Assembly (NCBI GenBank): GCA_965140365.1
Contig: OZ223196.1
Source of the DNA: Hydrogenovibrio sp965140365
GTDB taxonomy: Bacteria; Pseudomonadota; Gammaproteobacteria; Thiomicrospirales; Thiomicrospiraceae
DNA: 64,000 bases
Strand: one strand, 5' to 3'
Shown here: in pieces, positions 44,949 through 52,822 of the stretch
How the letters are laid out: each line of letters begins with the position of its first letter
Numbering within the stretch: position 1 is the stretch's first letter
Notes under the pieces: model-generated
Seen by the model: the letters and a program-made list of their open reading frames with translations, nothing else
What the model was told of the DNA's origin: nothing
Databases searched by the model: none
Made by a program: the position numbers and the translations under genes

Positions 44949-45746
44949 TTATTGCTTCGGCTGGTTCACGGGCGACTCCGGGTCCAGCAAAAAGGCAACG
45001 ATGTCGGCAATTTGCTCCGGCGTTAACAAATGCCCCTCACCGTTTCCGAAGCGTGGCATCAGAGAACATGGGTTAAACGACTTGGCATTAAAAATATATT
45101 CATAGGTATATTTTTGCATCGGTTCGCCTTGCCCACGCATTTTGCCGAAGCCGGTCAAACTCGGCCCCATGTTGCCGTTCTGCGGAAAATTCGGATCCAC
45201 CGCATGGCAGGCATAACAGTTAGCACCGTTCAGCTTGGCCGGGTTGTCCGCATCCACAAATCCGGGATAACCGATTCGCCCGCCATGAGCGCCTTCCACC
45301 CACTTTTTACCTTGTTTCCAATCGCCCATATAGCGGCCATGTTCCGGCAATACAATGGATGCTTTCTCACGCGCCAAAATCGATTTGGTTTGTTCCATAT
45401 CCGGTTTATCATGACTGACGTTACAAGTCTTCAATGTCGGATCGGAAAACCGCTTCCATTCCTGCTCGTCGTTCACCAGAAAACTGCGCTTCACGGCTTG
45501 CATGAACTGCGCTTCGGAAATGCGCTGACCGCGGTCTTCCGCATCGTTTTTCGGGTCGTATTTCAGTTTGCGGCCATCTTCAGCCACAAAATCCCCTTCT
45601 TCACTTTGAGTGATCACTTCAGTCTGAGGCGATGCCTTTTTCTTCGATTGCTCGTCCACACTTCCACTCATCGAAAGGGCTGACTGGCTCAAGATCAAAG
45701 CGGCCAGCGCCAGTGGAATAGACGTTAATTTTGTGTTTAAACGCAT
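44949..45746 (-). CDS. soxX: SoxX-type c cytochrome
   Basis: 265 aa. After a signal peptide, an extra domain of ~150 residues precedes the heme site CYACH (177-181). The sequence NGNMGPSLTGFGKMRG, YIFNAKSFNPCSLMPRFG and TPEQIADIVAFLLDPESPVN is highly characteristic of SoxX; the Met in LMPRFG is the distal ligand. SoxX pairs with SoxA to attach thiosulfate to SoxY. It is longer than classical SoxX proteins because of the N-terminal part. It lies 30 bp after the small cytochrome gene. Confidence 0.92.
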   Translation of the reverse strand: MRLNTKLTSIPLALAALILSQSALSMSGSVDEQSKKKASPQTEVITQSEEGDFVAEDGRKLKYDPKNDAEDRGQRISEAQFMQAVKRSFLVNDEQEWKRFSDPTLKTCNVSHDKPDMEQTKSILAREKASIVLPEHGRYMGDWKQGKKWVEGAHGGRIGYPGFVDADNPAKLNGANCYACHAVDPNFPQNGNMGPSLTGFGKMRGQGEPMQKYTYEYIFNAKSFNPCSLMPRFGNGEGHLLTPEQIADIVAFLLDPESPVNQPKQ

Positions 45747-45776
45747 TTTGATTCCTGTTTCATCGGTTCGTTAAAT

Positions 45777-46049
45777 TCACGACTCAAATCGGTAATATTC
45801 ACGATTGAGATATTCGGCGACGTCGCGGATTTCATCGTCAAACCAGCCGGTATTGAAATTCTGACTGCATCCGGCCACGCGTTTCACTAACGCGTCAAAG
45901 GTTGGCGTCTTTTCACGGTCATAAGGTTGAGTGGCATGGCAGGACAAACATTTGGCCTGTGCATGCAACTCCTGCCCTGCCGCCACATCCGCCTGCGCCG
46001 AAAACCCAATCAACATAAAGCTCAACAGTATCCATCCACGGTATTTCAT
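45777..46049 (-). CDS. Small exported c-type cytochrome (90 aa)
   Basis: The start at 46049 has a perfect AGGAGG 5 nt upstream; a longer frame opening at 46079 overlaps soxA and is rejected. A signal peptide is followed by one heme site, CLSCH (34-38). No methionine occurs after residue 12, so Met cannot be the distal heme ligand. Cys61 (VAGCSQNF) is the only other cysteine and a candidate ligand. The position between soxA and soxX suggests a third subunit or electron acceptor of the SoxAX complex. SoxK, a known third subunit, carries no heme, so this is not simply SoxK. Confidence 0.8.
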   Translation of the reverse strand: MKYRGWILLSFMLIGFSAQADVAAGQELHAQAKCLSCHATQPYDREKTPTFDALVKRVAGCSQNFNTGWFDDEIRDVAEYLNREYYRFES

Positions 46050-46071
46050 CGTCGCCTCCTGATAGATGTCA

Positions 46072-46923
46072 TTAGGCACGCGGTTTCAAACCGGGCACGC
46101 TGATTTCTTCTTTGCTTTCCGACGCTTTCTTGACTTGATATAAAATCAACGCCGCATCGATTTCCGAGCCGACTTTCAGCCAAGGCAAACGCATGGCCAA
46201 TACACAACGCTCGTTACGCCACCACTGGGTACGGACATTGCCGTCCTTGTTGACGTAAGCTGGAAAAGCGCCCATCACTTTCCCCGCACGACGCGGATCG
46301 GTCATAACCGGCAGTTCCACGCCACGAAGCACGCGGCCCGGCACGGCATGACAATGCGCGCACGACAAATCCATCGCGCCCATTCGGTGCCAGAAGGTCT
46401 TTTTACCAAGTTCGTAAGCGTATTGTTCTTTCGGATGTTCCAAACTCACTGAAAATGGCATATCATTCGACTGGGCGGCCACATAGGTCGCCAATTGCGA
46501 CAAGGGTGAAACGCGGCTGTCTTCTTCAGAGGCATTGAGATAATGAATATTCAGATACTGCTCTTGAATGTCTTCATCGCTGAGCCCCTGCAAGGTTTTC
46601 ATGCAGGTAATCAAGCGACCTTCCAACGTCTCGACCTTATCGGTATCCGCAAAATAACGCGGCATTTTCGCATAAGCGCCTTCCAACACACCCGGTCCTA
46701 AGCCAAAGTCGCATTTTTCCAGGCTGGCGTTTTTCGGCCCGGCTTTCGTGAAGAAAAGTTCTTCACCGTCATCCACCCAGAATTCGCCCGGATTCCCTTC
46801 CTCAAGGGAATCCCGATATTCGGCAAATTTCGCATCGTCATTATCCGACGCCAATACCGGCATCGGCGTAAGACTGATCCAGGCAAAAGGCAAAACATAT
46901 AGAAGCTTTCTAAAATCTTGCAT
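46072..46923 (-). CDS. soxA: SoxA-type L-cysteine S-thiosulfotransferase subunit
   Basis: 283 aa with a signal peptide. SoxA signatures are clear: GEELFFTKAGPKNASLEKCDFGLGPG, GAYAKMPRYFADTD and CMKTLQG. The single heme site CAHCH is at 188-192, and Cys240 (RNERCVLAMRLPW) fits the active-site cysteine that carries the persulfide and ligates the heme. The first heme site of diheme SoxA is replaced by a C71/C107 pair. It is the first gene of the six-gene module, and its leader contains a sigma-54-like promoter about 130 bp upstream. Confidence 0.93.
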   Translation of the reverse strand: MQDFRKLLYVLPFAWISLTPMPVLASDNDDAKFAEYRDSLEEGNPGEFWVDDGEELFFTKAGPKNASLEKCDFGLGPGVLEGAYAKMPRYFADTDKVETLEGRLITCMKTLQGLSDEDIQEQYLNIHYLNASEEDSRVSPLSQLATYVAAQSNDMPFSVSLEHPKEQYAYELGKKTFWHRMGAMDLSCAHCHAVPGRVLRGVELPVMTDPRRAGKVMGAFPAYVNKDGNVRTQWWRNERCVLAMRLPWLKVGSEIDAALILYQVKKASESKEEISVPGLKPRA

Positions 46924-47050
46924 TGATTTCTCCCGTTGTTTGAACGGTATCGGTGGTGAGAATTCCCCGACACCTGTTGTTATGGTTCGTTAAGAGTTAC
47001 TCGCCAAGCGAGTTGTTTCGTTATTTCTTTTCGAACATAACGAATGCTAT

Positions 47051-47067
47051 ATCACACTCTGTGCCAA
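47051..47067 (-). promoter_or_regulatory. Sigma-54-like promoter upstream of soxA
   Basis: The minus strand reads TTGGCACAGAGTGTGAT. The -24 part TTGGCAC is perfect; the -12 part is GTGAT where TTGCW is expected, at correct spacing. The leader to the soxA ATG is about 115-120 nt. The imperfect -12 lowers confidence, but an activator gene of the sigma-54 class lies directly upstream. Confidence 0.5.
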
Positions 47068-47186
47068 CCCACTCAAACACGGAAAATATTTTTCATTATT
47101 ACTTCAATAACAAATAGTTAAATGATAAATAATCAATAAAATTCTTTTTCTAAAAGAGATTTTTTCATCTCAAAACACATTGAATT

Positions 47187-47210
47187 TTGCAACACTCTTG
47201 CAGAATGCAA
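47187..47210. promoter_or_regulatory. Candidate activator binding sites for the soxA promoter
   Basis: TTGCA at 47187 and again at 47198 are 11 bp apart, and TTGCAGAATGCAA (47198-47210) is a perfect inverted repeat. The sites are 120-145 bp upstream of the -24 element, the usual place for enhancer-binding proteins. The DNA between (47090-47160) is very AT-rich, which would suit bending by IHF. This also explains what 46924-47223 holds. Confidence 0.5.
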
Positions 47211-47223
47211 TGACATATAAATC

Positions 47224-48582
47224 TCATTTGGAGACCTTACCTTTCAGCTTTCGCCACAAGGTACTCGGATCGATGCCCAACTGTTTAGAAGCCCGTAATT
47301 TATTGCCCTTATATTTATGCAGCGTCTGCTTGATCCAATAGCTTTCAACCTCCTGAAGCGACAGATTTTCAGGAAACATCAAATGGCATGTATCCGAGTC
47401 AAACTCATCCAGTTGCGTACTTTCCAGCAGTTCGACCGGCAAATCGCTCAACTCCACACGGTGACCCTGACTCATAATCAGCGCACGCTGCACCACGTTT
47501 TCCAGCTCACGGACATTGCCCGGCCAAGCATACGCCCGCAAGGTATCCAGCACTCCCGGCCCGCAGGCATTGACCTTTTTACCAAGGCGCGGCGCATGCT
47601 TGAACAGAAAACGCGCCGCCAGATACGAAATATCCTCCACACGATTGCGTAACGGTGGAATCTCCACCGGAAAGACATTCAGCCGAAAATACAAATCCTC
47701 ACGAAACCGACCGCTGTCCACCAACGGCTTGAGCGGCTGATTGGTGGCGACAATCAAACGGACATCCACCTCCACTTCAATACGCGCACCAACCCGCAAC
47801 AACTTTTTATCCTGAATGAATTGCAGCAACCGAACCTGCAACTCCGGACTGGCACTGTTGATTTCATCCAGAAACAAAGTGCCGCCATCCGCCGCTTCCA
47901 GCAATCCGATGCGTCGATCGGCGGCACCGGTAAAAGCGCCTTTTTCATGCCCGAACAATTCCGACTCCAGCAGCGTCGGTGCAATCGCGCCGCAATTGAC
48001 GGTCAGAAAATGACTGTCGCGTCGTCGCCCAATACGATGCACGTAATTGGCAAGCACGCTTTTTCCAGTACCGGTTTCACCAATCAATAAAACTGGCAGC
48101 TCCATGTCCGCAACTTGAGTCAACAGGTTCAGCGTCTGTTTCATAGCGCCGCTGACCGCGACTGGGTCGTTGCTCTGTTCCGGGTTCGCTTCAATGCCCC
48201 CCTGTATCAACAAACGTTGACGGTGTTTGACAAATTGGCTGGCCCGCGCCATCACCGCCTGCAGAGATTCAACCTCAACCGGAAGCGTCAAAACATCAAA
48301 CGCCCCCACCCGGAAGGACTCGATGCTTTCCTGCGCCTGCGTCGCATCCACCAGCATAATCAGCAGCAATTGCGGATTCTGACGCCGCAAACGTAACCAC
48401 ACATCACGGCCTTTTTGCTGTTCAAAGGCTGAGGTCACCATCAACACATCACTATTACGCACAGTGTCTTCCTGCAATTCGAATAGAAATTCGTGCGCCG
48501 ACACCGCCGCACCTTCGTCTTCCAACAATGGCACGAGGGTTTCAAGAACAGTGGCGTCCGCCAGCAGATTCACTGAAATCAT
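47224..48582 (-). CDS. Sigma-54 dependent response-regulator-like activator
   Basis: 452 aa from the ATG at 48582, with AAGGG 8 nt upstream. The N-terminal receiver-like domain lacks a clear phosphoacceptor Asp (VLMVTSAFEQQ where the Asp is expected), so phosphorylation is unlikely. The AAA+ domain has Walker A GETGTGKS and the sigma-54 contact loop GAFTGA, then LFLDEINSA. A Fis-type helix-turn-helix closes the protein (NKLRASKQLGIDPSTLWRKLKG). It is co-oriented with, and immediately upstream of, the sulfur module, so it probably activates soxA. Confidence 0.92.
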   Translation of the reverse strand: MISVNLLADATVLETLVPLLEDEGAAVSAHEFLFELQEDTVRNSDVLMVTSAFEQQKGRDVWLRLRRQNPQLLLIMLVDATQAQESIESFRVGAFDVLTLPVEVESLQAVMARASQFVKHRQRLLIQGGIEANPEQSNDPVAVSGAMKQTLNLLTQVADMELPVLLIGETGTGKSVLANYVHRIGRRRDSHFLTVNCGAIAPTLLESELFGHEKGAFTGAADRRIGLLEAADGGTLFLDEINSASPELQVRLLQFIQDKKLLRVGARIEVEVDVRLIVATNQPLKPLVDSGRFREDLYFRLNVFPVEIPPLRNRVEDISYLAARFLFKHAPRLGKKVNACGPGVLDTLRAYAWPGNVRELENVVQRALIMSQGHRVELSDLPVELLESTQLDEFDSDTCHLMFPENLSLQEVESYWIKQTLHKYKGNKLRASKQLGIDPSTLWRKLKGKVSK

Positions 48583-48628
48583 AAAAAGACCCTTTTCAAT
48601 CAAAATTTGGAATGTTTTGTCATGTCAA

Positions 48629-48650
48629 AAGCGGCCAGGCCTGGCCGCTT
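48629..48650. terminator. Perfect 22-bp palindromic terminator after the transport operon
   Basis: The arms are exactly complementary around CCAGGCCTGG (48635-48644). On the minus strand it follows the ABC ATPase stop by about 11 bp and is followed by TTTT. Confidence 0.8.
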
Positions 48651-48661
48651 ACCGTATTCGA

Positions 48662-49411
48662 CTAAGAAAATCCGCTGAACGCCGACGGCCAATGCGCCTC
48701 AGGAATATCGTAGAGTTGGCAGATGTTGGAACGCGTCAGCAGCGTCTGCGGTGCTCCGTCCCGCAGGATTTCCCCTTTCTGCATCATAAGCGTGCGGGTG
48801 GCCGACATCATCGCCTGCTCCGGGTGGTGAGAGGTAAACAGAATACAACGATGGTCTTCACCCAAGTCGCGGATTTTCTCCAGCAATTTAATCTGATTGC
48901 CAAAGTCCAATCCATTGGTGGGCTCATCCATTAAAATATAAGGCGTTTCCTGCGCCAAAGCTCGGGCAATCAACACCAACTGGCGTTGCCCGCCGGACAA
49001 CTCGGTGTAAGGCCGCTGTTTCAAATGCCCGATGCCAAGCAAGTCCAACGCGCCTTCGGCCCGTTGCCGATCGGCTTGACCGGCGCGGTACCATTGCGAT
49101 TCAGCGGCCACAACACCCATCAACACCATGTCCAGCACAGCATACCCAAACGCCAGCCGATGATACTGCGGCACATAACTAATCAAACGGGCTTGTGCTT
49201 TCGGCGTCAGGCTGTCAGCGACGTCTCCGTTGATCAACACTCGCCCGGCCGTTTTCGGATGCAACCCCAACAGGGTTCGCAGAAAAGTGGTTTTACCACA
49301 ACCGTTCGGGCCGAGCAGACTGATGATTTCACCGGCATTCAACGACAGGTTCAAATCGGAAAACACCGGCTGATCGCCATAAGCTGCCGCCAGAGATTGA
49401 ATCTGTATCAT
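48662..49411 (-). CDS. FecE/BtuD/MolC-type ABC transporter ATPase
   Basis: 249 aa. Walker A GPNGCGKTT, signature LSGGQRQ and Walker B YILMDEPTNGLD are intact. The family imports metal chelates, B12 or, in Haemophilus MolC, molybdate/tungstate. It lies 6 bp after modD and so in the same unit as ModD. It is the only ATPase in the locus and would drive the permease at 50790-51794. Confidence 0.9.
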   Translation of the reverse strand: MIQIQSLAAAYGDQPVFSDLNLSLNAGEIISLLGPNGCGKTTFLRTLLGLHPKTAGRVLINGDVADSLTPKAQARLISYVPQYHRLAFGYAVLDMVLMGVVAAESQWYRAGQADRQRAEGALDLLGIGHLKQRPYTELSGGQRQLVLIARALAQETPYILMDEPTNGLDFGNQIKLLEKIRDLGEDHRCILFTSHHPEQAMMSATRTLMMQKGEILRDGAPQTLLTRSNICQLYDIPEAHWPSAFSGFS

Positions 49412-49417
49412 CGCCGC

Positions 49418-50263
49418 TCAATCCAACCGTTGAATACGCACACCCAAGTCGGCCGGCTTGGCATGGTAGAGCGAACTGAGCACAATACCATCCACACCAC
49501 TGGCGGCATAGGCCTCCACATTGTCACGGCGAATCCCGCCGGCAATCAACACACTCAAGGTTGGAAAAGACGCTTTCAGGGACTTGCACCATAAGGTCAG
49601 GTCGCCGACCGGTACCTTGTCGAACTGAATAGCGTCGGCTCCGGCTTCGGCGGCTTGCATCGCGTGCGGCAAATGCTCACATTCCACAGCAATCTTCTTT
49701 TCACAAGCCGCCGCTTTCATTCCGCGTATCGCCGCAGGCAAGGCCTCGCGTCCGCCGATCACGTTCAAATGGTTATCGAAAATTAGAACCGTTTCCGACA
49801 ACCCTAAGCGATGCGGGTAAGCGCCACCGGACAGCACCGCTTTCAGCAATTGTTTTTTCATGCCCGGCGCATGTTTGCGCGTCACCAGCAGAGGAATATC
49901 CCCTGCCTGTTGTACCGCCGCCACCATATCGGCCGTGGCCGTGGCCACCCCACAGCCGGTCTCCAGCAGATTCATCGCCACTTTCCAGCCTCGGTGCAAG
50001 GCATCGCCTCGCCCGGTCACCTTCAGAATTTCCGTTCCGGGCTTAACCTGTCGCCCGCTCGATTCACAAAAAACGATGTCCGCACCCAATTGCCCGAAAA
50101 GACGCGCAGCTTCCTCGGTCAATGTCAGACAGGTAGCATGCCGAGTGGTGACCGTCAGTTCACAATATTGCGCCTCAACACCCAACAGATGCGACGTCAA
50201 ATCCACCAAAGGGGCGTCTTCATTGATCCAATGTGCGATTTCTTCATTGCTAAACCAAACCAT
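49418..50263 (-). CDS. modD: ModD (quinolinate phosphoribosyltransferase-like molybdenum protein)
   Basis: 281 aa from the ATG at 50263, with GGAG about 9 nt upstream; a longer frame from 50311 is rejected. The protein follows the NadC fold (TRKHAPGMKKQLLKAVLSGGAYPHRLGLSE, VECEHLPHAMQAAEAGADAIQFDKV, IAGGIRRDNVEAYAASGVDGIV) but matches the ModD branch linked to molybdate transport. Its reaction is not established. A conserved 26-bp element lies about 50 bp upstream of the start. Confidence 0.9.
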   Translation of the reverse strand: MVWFSNEEIAHWINEDAPLVDLTSHLLGVEAQYCELTVTTRHATCLTLTEEAARLFGQLGADIVFCESSGRQVKPGTEILKVTGRGDALHRGWKVAMNLLETGCGVATATADMVAAVQQAGDIPLLVTRKHAPGMKKQLLKAVLSGGAYPHRLGLSETVLIFDNHLNVIGGREALPAAIRGMKAAACEKKIAVECEHLPHAMQAAEAGADAIQFDKVPVGDLTLWCKSLKASFPTLSVLIAGGIRRDNVEAYAASGVDGIVLSSLYHAKPADLGVRIQRLD

Positions 50264-50311
50264 GCTGTTTGCTCCGTTATCTAAAAAGAGGCTATTATAG
50301 ATAAAGCTCAT

Positions 50312-50337
50312 TCAAAATATACTTTATTACATATCGA
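50312..50337 (-). promoter_or_regulatory. 26-bp element upstream of modD, shared with the TonB receptor gene
   Basis: The element is identical at 24 of 26 positions to 56097-56122. On the minus strand it opens TCGATATGTA and ends GTATATTTTGA. It contains ATAT half-sites reminiscent of ModE sites, but is not a perfect inverted repeat. Likely a common operator. Confidence 0.65.
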
Positions 50338-50348
50338 CTATTCAAAAA

Positions 50349-50368
50349 AACACCCAGGCCTGGGTGTT
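50349..50368. terminator. Perfect 20-bp palindromic terminator after mop
   Basis: The arms are exactly complementary around CCAGGCCTGG (50354-50363); on the minus strand seven Ts follow. It separates mop from modD. Confidence 0.85.
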
Positions 50369-50409
50369 ACAGTTAATGGTTAAATTCAAGATTTCAATCT
50401 GAGATTGGA

Positions 50410-50619
50410 TCAGTCCACCGCGACCATCACATTGCTGGCCTTAACGATGGCATAGGCTTCTTTCCCGACAGCCAACCCCAAAGACTCGGCGGAATTTTTG
50501 GTGATGATGGAAACCAGCTCCACACCCGGTGCCACTTCAATGACCACCTCGGTATTCACCGCACCGGTCTGAATGGCTTTAACCGTCCCTTTCACTTGAT
50601 TTCTTGCACTGAATTTCAT
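50410..50619 (-). CDS. mop: Mop-type molybdate-binding protein (molbindin)
   Basis: 69 aa, one Mop/TOBE domain: MKFSARNQVKGTVKAIQTG, NTEVVIEVAPGVELVSIITKNSAESLGL and VGKEAYAIVKASNVMV. Such proteins oligomerise and store molybdate or tungstate oxyanions in the cytoplasm. AGGAG precedes the ATG. It lies downstream of the permease gene with its own upstream inverted repeat (50658-50684), so it may be transcribed separately. Confidence 0.95.
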   Translation of the reverse strand: MKFSARNQVKGTVKAIQTGAVNTEVVIEVAPGVELVSIITKNSAESLGLAVGKEAYAIVKASNVMVAVD

Positions 50620-50657
50620 TTAAATAACTCCTATTCATTTTTCGGTATGAAGCTAAC

Positions 50658-50684
50658 GGTATATGACCTTTTATCCATATTACC
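50658..50684. promoter_or_regulatory. Imperfect inverted repeat upstream of mop
   Basis: GGTATATG (50658-50665) and CATATTACC (50676-50684) are inverted copies with one inserted base. It lies about 40 bp before the mop start. Its spacing and ATAT content resemble the shared element at modD and the receptor, but the match is looser. Confidence 0.45.
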
Positions 50685-50789
50685 AATACAACATAACCGA
50701 TTAATATTTATTAATGTTTAAAGCATTCATATTAAATTTAAAACCGATAGGAGATGTCAATCTCCATCGCTTAACTATTCGATACGCTC

Positions 50790-51794
50790 TCAAGGCTGCC
50801 AACCTTTCCGGACGTTTTTCAGAGCCCAGGCAAATACCGGCAAACCAATCAACGCCGTCAAAATGCCGAGCGGAATTTCCACCGTCAAAGCCAACCGAGC
50901 GACGTTATCGACCACCAGCAGATAAATCGCCCCAATCAACGCCGACGCCGGTAACAGAAACCGGTTGTCAGCCCCGAACAGCAAACGGGTCAGGTGCGGA
51001 ATCACCAGCCCAACCCAGCCGATCATGCCACCCAACGTCACGGTAATCGCGCCCAGAAAGGTTGCCAATACGATGACCAACAAACGTTTTCGCTCCACCG
51101 ACACGCCCAACGTTCGAGCTTCGTCATCGCCGAGGCTGAGCACATTCAAGGTATGGCCCTGTAGTATCAACAACCCCATCCCCACCAACATAAACGGCGC
51201 CAACCACAGCAACAAATCGCCCTCCACATTCGCCAGCGACCCCATTAACCAATAAACAATAGCCGGCAGCTTGTTGTAAGGATCGGCCACGTATTTCACC
51301 ACCGACAACAAGGCGGTAAACAAAGCACCGGCAATCATGCCACCCAGCACCAGAATGGTCAGATTATTGCGCAGTTCACCCTTCGCCAGCATCAAGGCGA
51401 TGAACACCGCCAGCAAACCGAACCCGAAACTCAATAACTGCATCATCCACACACTGTCGAACAGCAGAATACCCAAAGATGCGCCGAAAGCCGAACCGGA
51501 TAACACGCCCAACACGCCCGGCGACACCAGCGGATTCATAAACAGCGCTTGAAAAGCGGTGCCTGCCACGGCCAGCGACGCACCAATCAACACCGCCGCA
51601 ATAATTCGCGGCAAACGGACATCGAACATGATATTGACCAACAACCGATTGACTTCGCCTTCCTGAGATGTCAATGACCACCATAACTGTTGCAAACTGG
51701 ATAAAGGGGCAAAGTCATAACGCCCCAACGTCAGCGACACCAAAGCCACGAACACCAGTAACCCGAACAGAAAACCGAAAGCGCACAGCTTCAT
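50790..51794 (-). CDS. FecCD/BtuC/MolB-type ABC permease
   Basis: 334 aa from the ATG at 51794, which overlaps the flavoenzyme stop by 4 bp (ATGA); a frame opening at 51866 inside the upstream gene is rejected. About ten membrane helices are seen with the family motifs RLPRIIAAVLIGASLAVAGTAFQALFMNPL, GGMIGWVGLVIPHLTRLLFG and EIPLGILTALIGLPVF. It transports the substrate delivered by the binding protein encoded upstream. FecCD-type molybdate transport has a precedent in Haemophilus MolBC. Confidence 0.93.
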   Translation of the reverse strand: MKLCAFGFLFGLLVFVALVSLTLGRYDFAPLSSLQQLWWSLTSQEGEVNRLLVNIMFDVRLPRIIAAVLIGASLAVAGTAFQALFMNPLVSPGVLGVLSGSAFGASLGILLFDSVWMMQLLSFGFGLLAVFIALMLAKGELRNNLTILVLGGMIAGALFTALLSVVKYVADPYNKLPAIVYWLMGSLANVEGDLLLWLAPFMLVGMGLLILQGHTLNVLSLGDDEARTLGVSVERKRLLVIVLATFLGAITVTLGGMIGWVGLVIPHLTRLLFGADNRFLLPASALIGAIYLLVVDNVARLALTVEIPLGILTALIGLPVFAWALKNVRKGWQP

Positions 51795-52822
51795 ATGCCG
51801 GACCTCGTGCTTAACGCCGCATTTAACCCTGCCTGTACCTGCGGCCAAACCGCCAACACAAACCATTCGAACTGTTTAAGGCGTTGCTCGGGGCTGGACG
51901 TCAACGGGTTCAAGGCCAAACGCGTTACCCCGACACGCTGCAACGCCAACACCTGCCCGACAATGTCCTGAGGCGTGCCCACCAGCATGCGTTGCAAGAG
52001 TTCGTCCGGCGACAATTTCGCCATAGGGCCTTGTCCTTTGCCCCAAAGCTGCGATTTTTGCGCCCGGAAAGATTCGATGTGTTGCCAGGCCAAGCGACGC
52101 GCCTGCTCCGGGTCCTCGTCCATAAACAGCCCGCGCGCCGCCATGAGGTCAGGCCTGGCAGATTCCGGATGGGCCTGCTGATACAGGCCTGCATTCCGTT
52201 CAATCCGTTCCAAATCCCAAAACTGCGCCGCCATCAGCCCAACATCGTACCGGGCAGCCATTGCCAAACTGCTGTCATCGGCACTGGCGATAAAAGCCTC
52301 ACGATGCGTGAAACCGCCTTTCGGGATTAAATTAACGGCATCCCATTGATAGAAATCACCCTGATGCGCCACCGTCTCGCCTTTCAGCAAGTCCAGTATG
52401 GCCGGCACCGCCTCATTCATACGCTCCCGAGACACCGATTGTTCCGCTTTGAACACCGCGTTTTGGGATTCGAACGGCCCGCCTTTGGCAAACCCGCACA
52501 ACACCCGGCCCGGTGCCAAAGCCGATAAAGTCGCCAATTGTTCCGCCACGCTAATTGGATTATGAAACCCGACTAAAACCGCCGCCGCGCCCAATTTCAA
52601 ACATCGCGTTTTCGCCAAAAAGTGCGACATCAGCAAGGTCGGCACAGGTGTCAGACTGTAAGCATTGAAATGATGCTCCGTCACCCAGGCTTCTTCATAA
52701 CCAAGGGTTTCCAACGACACCGCCAAATCGGTGAATCGTTGGTAGGTTCGTGTCGCACCTTCATCCCCCAAAGGTGTGACGTGAAACATGGCGCCGAGTG
52801 TCAAGGGTTTTTCAGCGCGCAT
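51791..52822 (-). CDS. Luciferase-like (LLM class) flavin-dependent monooxygenase
   Basis: 343 aa TIM barrel of the bacterial luciferase-like family. The motifs GYEEAWVTEHHF, GAAAVLVGFHNPISVAEQLATLSALAPGRVLCGFAKGG and GTPQDIVGQVLAL fit FMNH2-dependent enzymes. It overlaps the binding-protein gene by 11 bp and the permease by 4 bp, so it is an integral part of the transport operon. The substrate is unknown. Some LLM enzymes (NtaA, EmoA) oxidise metal-chelator complexes, so a role in freeing an oxyanion or metal from an organic ligand is possible (inference). Confidence 0.87.
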   Translation of the reverse strand: MRAEKPLTLGAMFHVTPLGDEGATRTYQRFTDLAVSLETLGYEEAWVTEHHFNAYSLTPVPTLLMSHFLAKTRCLKLGAAAVLVGFHNPISVAEQLATLSALAPGRVLCGFAKGGPFESQNAVFKAEQSVSRERMNEAVPAILDLLKGETVAHQGDFYQWDAVNLIPKGGFTHREAFIASADDSSLAMAARYDVGLMAAQFWDLERIERNAGLYQQAHPESARPDLMAARGLFMDEDPEQARRLAWQHIESFRAQKSQLWGKGQGPMAKLSPDELLQRMLVGTPQDIVGQVLALQRVGVTRLALNPLTSSPEQRLKQFEWFVLAVWPQVQAGLNAALSTRSGI

